A program made the translations under genes and the position numbers. From Desulfarculaceae bacterium (GTDB lineage Bacteria; Desulfobacterota; Desulfobacteria; Desulfobacterales; Desulfobacteraceae): DNA of 5,495 bases. The notes beneath the pieces are model-generated. The model did not search any database and was not told the origin of the DNA. It saw nothing but the letters and a program-made list of their open reading frames with translations. Below are positions 1 to 5,495 of the stretch, piece after piece. The stretch lies in the NCBI GenBank assembly GCA_021737205.1, contig JAIPEK010000169.1, positions 1 through 5,495 on the forward strand. The letters are read 5' to 3'. Numbering within the stretch: the stretch's first letter is position 1; each line of letters begins with the position of its first letter.

Positions 1-1284
1 GTCGATTACGCGGACGGCTTTGCCTTCGCTCCTTGTAATCGTCTTGGGCTCCATGATTTCCACATCCACCCCGATGCCCATGTGGCCGCGGATATGGGCG
101 ATGATTTTCGCCTCGACTTCGTACAGTTTGGCTTTTCCCTGTTGAAATATTTCTTTTTTGGCCTCCACCTGGACGGCGAGACGGTCCAGGTACCCGCTTT
201 TCCGGACCACCAGCCGGTACTGGGGCTCCACCTCCTCGATGTCGAGAAGCAGCGATTCCACCTGGGAGGGAAATACGTTGACACCGCTTATGATCAGCAT
301 GTCGTCGGTTCGCCCGGAGACCCGTTCCATCTTGACAAAGGTCCTGCCGCAGGAACATTCCTTTCGGGTCAGCCGGGTGATGTCCTTGGTGCGGTACCGG
401 ATCAGCGGCATGGCCCGCCGCTGGATGGCGGTGAATACCAGTTCTCCTTTTTCCCCGGGTTCCACCGGTTCAAGGGAGAGCGGGTCCACGATTTCCGCTA
501 TAAAATGATCTTCGTTGATGTGCATGCCGGTCTGCTCGTCGCAGTCATATGACACCCCTGGACCGCAGAGTTCGGTAAGTCCGTAGATGTCCATTGCCTT
601 GATGCCCATGCGTTCTTCCACCTCTCTGCGCATCTCGTCGGTCCATGGTTCCGCCCCGAATATGCCGAGCCGCAGCGGCAGTTTCCGGATGTCGATGTTC
701 ATCTCCGCGGCCCGCTCGGCAATGGTAAGGGCGTAGGAGGGGGTGGACGACAGTACGGTGGAACCGAAATCCTTCATCACATTGATCTGTCGTTCGGTGA
801 GCCCCGAGCTTGTGGGCACCACTGTGCACTTGATCAGATTGGCGCCCTGGTGAAGCCCGAGACCTCCGGTAAACAGCCCGTACCCGTAGCTGTTCTGGAG
901 GATGTCCTCCGGTCTTACCCCGTACGACCAGAGGTTCCGGGCCACACACTCGGCCCACTGGTCCACGTCCGCCTGGGTGTACGGGCCTGTCACCGGTTTG
1001 CCGGTGGTGCCTGAAGAGGCGTGCACCCGGACCACTTCATCCAGGGGCACGGCGCACATATGAAACGGGTAGTTGTCCCTCAGGTCGTTCTTTACGGTAA
1101 AGGGCAGTTTGGCGACATCCTCGACGCTCCGGATATCTTTTTCAGTGATGCCGGCCTCTTCGAATTTTTTCCGGTAAAAGGGCACTCTTTCGTTTACCCA
1201 CGCCACCGTTTCCCTGAGTTTTTTCACCTGGAAACTCTGCAGTTCATCCAGGGACATGCATTCAAACCGTCTGTTCCACACCAT
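1..1284 (-). CDS. paaK: Phenylacetate-CoA ligase (PaaK-type, AMP-forming), 3' end cut by window edge
   Basis: This cytoplasmic adenylate-forming enzyme converts phenylacetate, or a related aryl acid, plus ATP and CoA into the acyl-CoA, AMP and PPi. I translated the frame from ATG at 1284 and found 428 codons without a stop, against roughly 430-440 residues for the family, so only the extreme C-terminus is missing. Visible motifs are the ATP-binding loop ASSGTTGKP (89-97), FGAEPW (209-214), the adenylate-forming motif YGLTE (234-238), RYRTKD (296-301), the hinge region SGRTDDMLIISGVNVFPSQVE split across 323-343, and the C-terminal RSEGKA with the expected catalytic lysine K422. A CSCG pair (310-313) is also present. 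The start is set by AGGAGG (1291-1296) six bases upstream of the ATG. It lies 130 bases downstream of the fused dehydrogenase/hydratase gene on the same strand, probably in the same operon. The family is certain; the exact substrate is not, because relatives accept several aryl acids. Confidence 0.95.
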   Translation of the reverse strand, partial: MVWNRRFECMSLDELQSFQVKKLRETVAWVNERVPFYRKKFEEAGITEKDIRSVEDVAKLPFTVKNDLRDNYPFHMCAVPLDEVVRVHASSGTTGKPVTGPYTQADVDQWAECVARNLWSYGVRPEDILQNSYGYGLFTGGLGLHQGANLIKCTVVPTSSGLTERQINVMKDFGSTVLSSTPSYALTIAERAAEMNIDIRKLPLRLGIFGAEPWTDEMRREVEERMGIKAMDIYGLTELCGPGVSYDCDEQTGMHINEDHFIAEIVDPLSLEPVEPGEKGELVFTAIQRRAMPLIRYRTKDITRLTRKECSCGRTFVKMERVSGRTDDMLIISGVNVFPSQVESLLLDIEEVEPQYRLVVRKSGYLDRLAVQVEAKKEIFQQGKAKLYEVEAKIIAHIRGHMGIGVDVEIMEPKTITRSEGKAVRVID

Positions 1285-1318
1285 TGATAGCCTCCTTTTA
1301 TATGAAAGCCTTTAGCAG

Positions 1319-1368
1319 TTAGGTATTAGGTTTTAGCTAACACCTAATACCTAATACCTGACACCTGA
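1319..1368. repeat. Strand-switching heptamer repeat forming a 36-bp near-perfect palindrome
   Basis: Read on the plus strand, 1319-1339 is three 7-bp units of the form TTAGGTR: TTAGGTA, TTAGGTT and the variant TTAGCTA. From 1341 to 1368 come four units of the complementary form YACCTRA: CACCTAA, TACCTAA, TACCTGA and CACCTGA. The array therefore switches strand near 1340. As a result 1319-1354 is a palindrome in which 17 of 18 base pairs match. The arms 1319-1331 and 1342-1354 are exact 13-bp inverted repeats around a central TTAGCTAA (1333-1340), with a single mismatch at 1332/1341. A shorter inverted pair, ATGAAAG (1302-1308) and CTTTCAT (1378-1384), brackets the array. It sits between the two genes of the left operon, so it would be transcribed and could fold into a long AT-rich stem. 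No T-tract follows, so a classical terminator is unlikely. Confidence 0.8.
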
Positions 1369-1414
1369 CAACTTATACTTTCATCATTTGTTGTGGCCGC
1401 TCTGGCCATGAAAG

Positions 1415-3454
1415 TTATTCCCCTTTGAATTCCGGTTTTTTCCGCCCCGCCGAAGTGAGCCCTTCGAGACAGTCCTTTGTGGAAAAGATGTCGGCGAGTC
1501 TCTCAAGCTCGATTTCGACGCCTTTTTCGATTCCGGCCGCCGTCTGGAGATCGATGATTTCCTCGGCATACTTCAGTGCCAGCGGCGCTTTCCCCTTCAC
1601 CTTTGAAACGGTCTTTGCGGCAAGATCCGGGTCCGCCTCTGCAGGCGCCTCTCCGTTCAAAAGCTTTTTTGCGTTTGCCGGGGTGCACAGGGCCGCCGGG
1701 GCTTTAAACGAATCCGGGATTTGCCGTTTCCGGTATTTGTCCGGCAGGCCGGCCGCGGCAATTTTTTTCGCCTCGGATTCAAGGTCGGTGAAATCGATCA
1801 CTGCGGCGACGATGCCGAGCTCCTTGAGCTGTTTTGCCTTCAGGGAGGCCCCGGTGAATGTATAGTATCTGGCAAGTTCCGGCCCCGCCATTTTTGCCAG
1901 TCGCAGCATGCCTCCCAGCCCCGGGTAAATCCCGATGCCGGTTTCCGGGAACGCCATGGAGCCCTGTTCCGTGGCAATAACGGCCTGGGCCGCAAGTGCG
2001 AGTTCGCTTCCGCCGCCCATGGAAAGCCCGTCGAGAAAGACAAAAACAGGTTTGGGAAAATTCTCGATTTTCAAAAGCACCTCGTGGCCCTTTCTCGTGA
2101 ATTCTACAATATCCTCGATTTTGTCTTTTCTGATTTTTTTGATGAAAAAGGAGATATCCGCGCCTGCCACAAACGTTTTGCCCGCCCCTTGGATCACCAC
2201 GATCTCCACACCGGCATTATCACGGGCCCGGTCCAGGCATTCGTCCAGCTGCCGGACCACGGTTTCGTTGAGGGCGTTCATGGCTTCGGGCCGGTTGATG
2301 GTGATATAGCCGATGTTGTTTTTGACTTTAAGGTCCACGAGAGTGAATTCGAAATTCCGGCCGGCCTGTTTCTGTTTTTCCAGCAGAGCCGGCATGGTAA
2401 AGTCCTGATACAGGGTGCACACCTTTTGCACCATATCGTATGCCGCATCCACGGACAGGGCGTTCATCAGTTCAAAAGGCCCTTTGGTCCATCTCAGGCC
2501 GATTTTGGCTCCCCGGTCCGTATCTTCCATGGAGGCGACCCCTTCATCCACCAGGGCTGCGGCCACACCGAAACATACGCCGTAAAGCCGTTCCCGGACC
2601 GCCTCGAGCTTTGAATCATCCACATTTCCTGAAAGGTCCCAGTCCTCCTTTTTTTCCATTTGCTGAACAAGAGTGCGGCAGGGGGCATAAAAAGGCCCGA
2701 GTTCTTTGCCCAGCGTGGTGGCCGCGTGGACCGCAATGGGAATCCCGGTGACGTTCATGAGCTGGAACGGGCCCATGCCGATCCGGAAGGCTTGTTTGGC
2801 CCCTTCTTCTATGGTGGGGATATCTGCGATTCCCTGTTCGAAAAGCCGGGCCGCCTCATTGAGAAACGGGACGAAAAACCTGTTCACCGCGAACCCGGGC
2901 GCGTCCTTGACGACAATCGGGGTTTTGGAATGGAGCTTTGCCGCAAGCATGCAGGTTTCCACGGTTTCCGGGGCGGTTTTGTCGGCCGGGATTATTTCCA
3001 GAAGCCGGTTTTTGGCGGGATGGTAAAAGTAGTGCAATCCGATGAAACGATCCGGCCTGGATGTGACGTCTGCAAAATCCTTTACATAAAAACTCGATGT
3101 GTTGGTGGCGAATATCGTTTTTTGACCGCACACGGCATCGAGTTTTTGAAACAGCTCCGTTTTCACTGATTTGTCTTCAAAAACCGCTTCAATGACGATA
3201 TCCGCATCTTTCAATGCGGAAAGATCGGTGGTTCCGGTGATTCTCGACATGACGGCGTCCACTTTCTCCTGAGTGAAAAGGCCGCGCTCAATCCCCTGCA
3301 CCAAAAGGGTTCGTATGGATCCAAGTCCCCGGTCGACGAATGATTCCTCTATATCCACCAGGGTCACATCAATGCCTTCCTGGGCAATTTTCTGGGCGAT
3401 TCCGCTTCCCATATTGCCGGCCCCGATGACACCGATACGGTTGATCTGTGCCAT
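1415..3454 (-). CDS. Bifunctional 3-hydroxyacyl-CoA dehydrogenase / enoyl-CoA hydratase, dehydrogenase domain first
   Basis: This 679-residue cytoplasmic enzyme should hydrate 2-enoyl-CoA and oxidise the resulting (S)-3-hydroxyacyl-CoA with NAD, two successive beta-oxidation steps. An N-terminal Rossmann domain (about 4-185) has GAGNMG (11-16) and acidic D34, which favours NAD. By spacing to human HAD, the catalytic set is S120, H141, E153 and N191. Two helical C-terminal HAD repeats follow (about 187-265 and 288-345; each contains a GPF-LMN motif). The crotonase domain begins near 372, with the oxyanion segment AGADI (430-434), GGGSE with E484, and FPETG with E504. The 20-residue spacing of the two glutamates matches active hydratases. 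The C-terminus (about 655-679) is the usual crotonase ending. FadB/FadJ have the opposite order; hydroxyacyl-dehydrogenase-first fusions are known in archaea and some bacteria. AGGAGG (3459-3464) precedes the ATG by four bases. It is the first gene of the left operon, followed by paaK. No thiolase gene is in view. Confidence 0.95.
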   Translation of the reverse strand: MAQINRIGVIGAGNMGSGIAQKIAQEGIDVTLVDIEESFVDRGLGSIRTLLVQGIERGLFTQEKVDAVMSRITGTTDLSALKDADIVIEAVFEDKSVKTELFQKLDAVCGQKTIFATNTSSFYVKDFADVTSRPDRFIGLHYFYHPAKNRLLEIIPADKTAPETVETCMLAAKLHSKTPIVVKDAPGFAVNRFFVPFLNEAARLFEQGIADIPTIEEGAKQAFRIGMGPFQLMNVTGIPIAVHAATTLGKELGPFYAPCRTLVQQMEKKEDWDLSGNVDDSKLEAVRERLYGVCFGVAAALVDEGVASMEDTDRGAKIGLRWTKGPFELMNALSVDAAYDMVQKVCTLYQDFTMPALLEKQKQAGRNFEFTLVDLKVKNNIGYITINRPEAMNALNETVVRQLDECLDRARDNAGVEIVVIQGAGKTFVAGADISFFIKKIRKDKIEDIVEFTRKGHEVLLKIENFPKPVFVFLDGLSMGGGSELALAAQAVIATEQGSMAFPETGIGIYPGLGGMLRLAKMAGPELARYYTFTGASLKAKQLKELGIVAAVIDFTDLESEAKKIAAAGLPDKYRKRQIPDSFKAPAALCTPANAKKLLNGEAPAEADPDLAAKTVSKVKGKAPLALKYAEEIIDLQTAAGIEKGVEIELERLADIFSTKDCLEGLTSAGRKKPEFKGE

Positions 3455-3690
3455 AATCCCTCCTTTTTGTTCAAGGTCTCATAAATAGTGATTCTGTAGC
3501 GATACCAAGTTACCGCGCTGGTACGAGCGAAGATACATCCGGGCGCCGTTTGAGATGTCGCTGTCTCGATCTGAAGTTACCGCTATGATTTAGATACTTT
3601 TTAACTATTCAGGCAGTACCACTGGAGAGAAACAAATGTCAAGAAAAAAATCCCAGGGCAATCGTATGAAGTTAATCATTGACAGAATCG
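3455..3690. other. Divergent intergenic region, left part, no confident gene
   Basis: This stretch separates the start of the fused dehydrogenase/hydratase gene from the promoter of the rightward operon. Beyond the ribosome binding site of the leftward gene (3459-3464) I see little that is firm. AAGTTACCGC occurs twice in direct orientation (3507-3516 and 3574-3583). CGCTGGTACGAGCG (3516-3529) is a 14-bp palindrome with six of seven pairs matching, about 62-75 bases upstream of the leftward start codon, a plausible but unproven operator position. A leftward promoter must lie here, but the best candidate (TTGGTA at 3503-3508 with TTTATG at 3480-3485 on the minus strand) has a weak -10 element, so I do not call it separately. 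Confidence 0.5.
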
Positions 3691-3713
3691 ATGACTTTGC
3701 TAAAGAGAAATGA
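3636..3713 (+). CDS. Possible 25-residue small ORF, doubtful
   Basis: ATG at 3636 opens a 25-codon frame ending in TGA at 3711-3713. GGAGA (3623-3627 region) lies at a usable Shine-Dalgarno distance. The predicted peptide is lysine-rich and charged (begins MSRKKSQGNR, ends DDFAKEK), has no membrane segment and no family I recognise. Against it, the last codons coincide with the proposed -35 and extended -10 elements of the downstream promoter, and its stop codon is the TGA of TGATATAAT. An ORF this short is expected by chance. It could be a true small protein, a remnant of a longer gene, or coincidence, and I think coincidence is most likely. Confidence 0.2.
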   Translation: MSRKKSQGNRMKLIIDRIDDFAKEK

Positions 3714-3719
3714 TATAAT
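3691..3719 (+). promoter_or_regulatory. Sigma-70-type extended -10 promoter of the rightward operon
   Basis: TATAAT at 3714-3719 is a perfect -10 hexamer, and TGA at 3711-3713 immediately before it gives the extended -10 form TGnTATAAT. ATGACT at 3691-3696 matches four of six consensus -35 positions with a 17-bp spacer. Transcription would begin near 3725-3727, giving an untranslated leader of about 48 bases before the preferred ATG at 3774. No operator is evident around it. It is the only strong promoter-like match I noticed in the window and is correctly placed for the three-gene operon. Confidence 0.6.
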
Positions 3720-3762
3720 CAGTTCAGTACGAACCGGGCGAAGCGAATGAACAATAAAAAAC

Positions 3763-3767
3763 GGGAG
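3763..3767 (+). promoter_or_regulatory. Ribosome binding site that favours the start at 3774
   Basis: GGGAG ends six bases before ATG at 3774. The in-frame ATG at 3747 has no comparable purine-rich site and would add nine residues (MNNKKRELT) before the conserved strand that begins the family fold. The later start is therefore preferred. Confidence 0.6.
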
Positions 3768-3773
3768 CTGACA

Positions 3774-4295
3774 ATGAAAGTTGTACTTGTAATGGCCATG
3801 ACCGTGGACGGGAAGATCAGCCGGAATCCGCTGGAACCTGTGGACTGGACCGGAAGGGAGGACAAGAAGGCCTTTGTCCGGATCACCCGTGATGCCGGTG
3901 TCGTCATTATGGGGGCCCGCACCTTCGATACGATCCGGCGGCCGCTCCCGGACCGCAAAAATATTGTCTTGACCCGGGACACCACCCGTACTTCGGATCA
4001 TCCCGAACTGATTTTCACCGATCAATCCCCTTCAAAGATCCTTGAAGCCCTTGAAGAAGAACGAATCGACACGGCTGCGTTGATCGGTGGGGCGGTGGTC
4101 AATACACTTTTTTTACGGGAAAACCTCATTGACGAGATTTATGTGACTGTGGCTCCCCGGCTTTTCGGTCAGGGACTGTCCATGTTCAACGAGGCCTTTG
4201 ACAAAAAGGTAACGCTTGTCGATCTGGTCAGGCTCGATGAAGAGGCGGTCTTGCTGAAATATGCCGTAAAGCCGCAGATCTCTTTTCCATCCTGA
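3774..4295 (+). CDS. RibD C-terminal / dihydrofolate reductase-like family oxidoreductase
   Basis: From the start at 3774 this is a 173-residue soluble protein of the fold shared by dihydrofolate reductase and the reductase domain of RibD, which uses NADPH to reduce a pterin- or pyrimidine-like substrate. Motifs seen are the N-terminal strand and loop MAMTVDGKIS (7-16), the nucleotide-binding segment VVIMGARTFDTI (43-54), PLPDRKNIVLTR (57-68), a glycine pair in LIGGAVVN (103-110), and the RibD-C signature DEIYVTVAPRLFGQG (120-134). The deaminase domain of full-length RibD is absent, as is usual for stand-alone members. Such proteins are often labelled dihydrofolate reductase, but most have no proven substrate, so neither folate nor riboflavin synthesis should be assumed. 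It is the first gene behind the promoter at 3691-3719, and only seven bases separate its stop from the next start. The alternative ATG at 3747 would give 182 residues. Confidence 0.88.
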   Translation: MKVVLVMAMTVDGKISRNPLEPVDWTGREDKKAFVRITRDAGVVIMGARTFDTIRRPLPDRKNIVLTRDTTRTSDHPELIFTDQSPSKILEALEEERIDTAALIGGAVVNTLFLRENLIDEIYVTVAPRLFGQGLSMFNEAFDKKVTLVDLVRLDEEAVLLKYAVKPQISFPS

Positions 4296-4302
4296 GTCTG
4301 GT

Positions 4303-4752
4303 ATGATTCCCGAAAATATGATACTCTGGATAACCGACAATACGGTACTTCTTGCCCTTGTGTCCGGGATTTCCTTTGTCTTTTTGGCAGCGGGACTAAT
4401 AAGTCTGCCGATTATTATCGGGAGACTTCCCTGTGATTTTTTTATGGCCGAGCGGAAACCCTGGTTCCGGTATTTGCCGAAAGGTCTTTACATCCTGGTG
4501 TTCACCGCCAAAAACGTATTGGGCTTTTTTCTTCTGGTCCTTGGCATCGTGATGCTTTTCACACCGGGACAGGGGCTTTTGACCATTCTGGTGGGGTTCG
4601 GGGCCATGAATTTTCCGGGAAAGCAGAGGATGATAGACAGAATGCTTTCTTTGAGGCGGCTGAGAAGAGTATTGAACTGGATCAGGGCAAAGAGAGGCGC
4701 AAACGAGTTTTCTTTTCCTTTTCCCGAAGAAAGAGGTGAAAAACGATCTTGA
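4303..4752 (+). CDS. Small integral membrane protein, PGPGW family-like
   Basis: The product is 149 residues and clearly sits in the inner membrane. A first hydrophobic segment spans about 14-41, a second about 62-86, and a third, weaker or re-entrant one about 89-103. The segment from about 74 to 107, with LFTPGQGLLTILVGF followed shortly by FPGK, resembles the PGPGW family of putative transmembrane proteins, although the naming motif reads PGQGL here. The C-terminal part (about 107-132) is strongly basic (RRLRR, NWIRAKRG) and should face the cytoplasm. The family has no established biochemical role that I know of. The start at 4303 has only a weak ribosome binding site and lies seven bases after the preceding stop, so it may rely on translational coupling; ATG at 4318 is an alternative. 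Its stop codon overlaps the TTG start of the next gene. Confidence 0.8.
   Translation: MIPENMILWITDNTVLLALVSGISFVFLAAGLISLPIIIGRLPCDFFMAERKPWFRYLPKGLYILVFTAKNVLGFFLLVLGIVMLFTPGQGLLTILVGFGAMNFPGKQRMIDRMLSLRRLRRVLNWIRAKRGANEFSFPFPEERGEKRS
4732..4739 (+). promoter_or_regulatory. Ribosome binding site supporting the TTG start at 4749
   Basis: AGAGGTGA lies inside the end of the membrane-protein gene and ends nine bases before TTG at 4749. An in-frame TGA at 4737-4739 rules out any start further upstream, and the next in-frame ATG (4842-4844) would remove the conserved N-terminal strand with N11. Confidence 0.65.
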
Positions 4753-5495
4753 CAGAGTCATACAGATTTCTTTTGTACAATATACGCTACGGCACGGGTA
4801 CGGGGTGGAAATTCCATACGCCGCTTCCGTTCAGCGGATACATGCGCAAATCATCACAAGTTTTCTTCGAGATCGCCGATTTTGTCAAATCGTTTTCTCC
4901 GGATATTGTCGGGTTGATCGAAGTGGACGGCGGATCGGTACGCGCCGATCGGGTCAACCAGGCGGAAAAACTGGCAAGTGATCTGGGCCATTACTTTGTG
5001 TTTGAAAACAAGTATGAAAAGCCGATCCTGACACGGTTCACCCCCATCCTGAGGCGCCAGGGGAATGCGCTTCTGGTGAAAAAAGCCATTCTCAACCAGA
5101 AATACCATTATTTCGAATGGGGGACCAAACGGCTGATCATTGAGATCGAGCTTGAGAACGTGGTACTGTTTCTGGTCCATCTTTCCGTCAATTTCCGAAA
5201 CAGGCAGAAACAGCTGATTCAGTTGAGCCGGCTGATTAACTCCATTCAAAAACCGGTGGTCGTGGCCGGGGATTTCAACGTGTTCCTCGGGCAGCGGGAG
5301 CTCGGCCGGTTTCTGGCGGCCACGAATCTTAAAAGTGCGAACACGTTCAATATGATGACGTATCCGAGCGGGCGGCCAAGGTGGGAGCTGGATTTTATAT
5401 TTTACAGGGACAGAATTCAAGCACATGGGGTACATGTGCCGAGTGTCCGGCTGTCCGATCATCTGCTGCTGATATGCGATTTTTCAATTACCGGC
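4749..5495 (+). CDS. Endonuclease/exonuclease/phosphatase (EEP) family metal-dependent hydrolase, 3' end beyond window
   Basis: The frame from TTG at 4749 stays open for 249 codons to the window edge. The translation has the full EEP (DNase I-like) catalytic set in order: N11 in YNIRYG, metal-binding E58 in GLIEVD, H144 in LVHLSVN, D175 and N177 in AGDFNV, D215 in ELDFIF, and the terminal D237-H238 in LSDHL. The family cleaves phosphodiester or phosphomonoester bonds in nucleic acids, phospholipids or phosphoinositides using Mg2+. Which of these applies here cannot be told. No signal peptide or membrane segment is visible, so the product is probably cytoplasmic. Since SDH normally lies close to the C-terminus, only a short tail should be missing. 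The TTG overlaps the preceding TGA by four bases (TTGA, 4749-4752), which points to translational coupling with the membrane-protein gene. Confidence 0.9.
   Translation, partial: MTESYRFLLYNIRYGTGTGWKFHTPLPFSGYMRKSSQVFFEIADFVKSFSPDIVGLIEVDGGSVRADRVNQAEKLASDLGHYFVFENKYEKPILTRFTPILRRQGNALLVKKAILNQKYHYFEWGTKRLIIEIELENVVLFLVHLSVNFRNRQKQLIQLSRLINSIQKPVVVAGDFNVFLGQRELGRFLAATNLKSANTFNMMTYPSGRPRWELDFIFYRDRIQAHGVHVPSVRLSDHLLLICDFSITG

Noticed and set aside
545..958. Open frame on the minus strand overlapping the ligase gene in another frame
   Set aside because: The ligase frame contains family motifs on both sides and through this segment, so the other frame is a shadow. I checked the ligase frame codon by codon and found no stop or frameshift.
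1319..1368. The heptamer array as a CRISPR
   Set aside because: Units are 7 bp, contiguous and without spacers, and no cas gene is nearby.
1394..1408. TGGCC-GCTCT-GGCCA hairpin six bases after the stop of the fused enzyme gene, as a terminator
   Set aside because: The stem is only five base pairs and no T-rich run follows on the minus strand. The next gene on the same strand has no clear promoter of its own.
1721..2614. A 297-codon open frame on the plus strand inside the fused enzyme gene
   Set aside because: It is antisense to a gene whose full domain structure and catalytic residues are recognised, and its translation shows no family motif. Long antisense frames are expected in GC-rich genes.
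3679..3706. Perfect TTGACA at 3679-3684 as the -35 box
   Set aside because: It lies 29 bp from the TATAAT at 3714, too far, and the hexamer at a suitable distance (TAAAGA at 3701) matches only three of six positions.
4749..4781. TTGACA at 4749-4754 with TACAAT at 4776-4781 as an internal promoter
   Set aside because: The spacer is 21 bp, outside the usual range, and the TTG is better explained as the start codon of the EEP gene.
4736..4981. An 81-codon plus-strand frame starting at GTG 4736
   Set aside because: It overlaps the EEP frame, which carries the conserved residues, and its own translation has no recognisable features.
4854..5462. A 202-codon open frame on the minus strand opposite the EEP gene
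   Set aside because: The plus-strand frame carries every EEP catalytic motif across the same region, while the minus frame gives no recognisable protein.

Overview
The window holds five protein genes in two divergent transcription units, with no rRNA, tRNA, CRISPR array or insertion sequence visible. The base composition is moderately GC-rich. The gene set is a PaaK-type aryl-CoA ligase, a fused 3-hydroxyacyl-CoA dehydrogenase/enoyl-CoA hydratase, and small conserved membrane and RibD-like proteins. Together with an intergenic heptamer repeat, this suggests a Gram-negative, probably anaerobic member of the Desulfobacterota (former Deltaproteobacteria). That placement is inferred from protein character and was not tested by any search.

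Left unit, minus strand, read from about 3454 towards 1. First comes a 679-residue bifunctional enzyme whose dehydrogenase half precedes its crotonase half, the reverse of FadB. A 130-base gap follows, carrying a 36-bp near-perfect palindrome built from 7-bp units. Then comes a phenylacetate-CoA ligase gene (paaK), which is nearly complete and lacks only its last few codons at the window edge. The pair fits CoA-dependent breakdown of aromatic or other organic acids: the ligase activates an acid to its CoA thioester, and the fused enzyme hydrates and oxidises enoyl-CoA intermediates in a beta-oxidation-type sequence. Whether both act on the same pathway is not shown.

Centre, about 3455-3773. 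This is the divergent intergenic region. It holds a convincing extended -10 promoter facing right, a doubtful 25-codon ORF and a short imperfect palindrome.

Right unit, plus strand, 3774 to the window end. It encodes a RibD-C/dihydrofolate-reductase-like oxidoreductase, a small PGPGW-type membrane protein and an endonuclease/exonuclease/phosphatase (EEP) family enzyme. The EEP gene starts at a TTG overlapping the preceding stop codon and runs off the window. The tight spacing (7-base gap, then 4-base overlap) indicates one operon. No shared pathway for the three is evident from sequence.

Most of this is ordinary chromosomal core or metabolic sequence. I see no clear undescribed system. The points most worth a second look are the strand-switching heptamer palindrome, the reversed domain order and altered motifs of the fused enzyme, and the association of the three right-hand genes.
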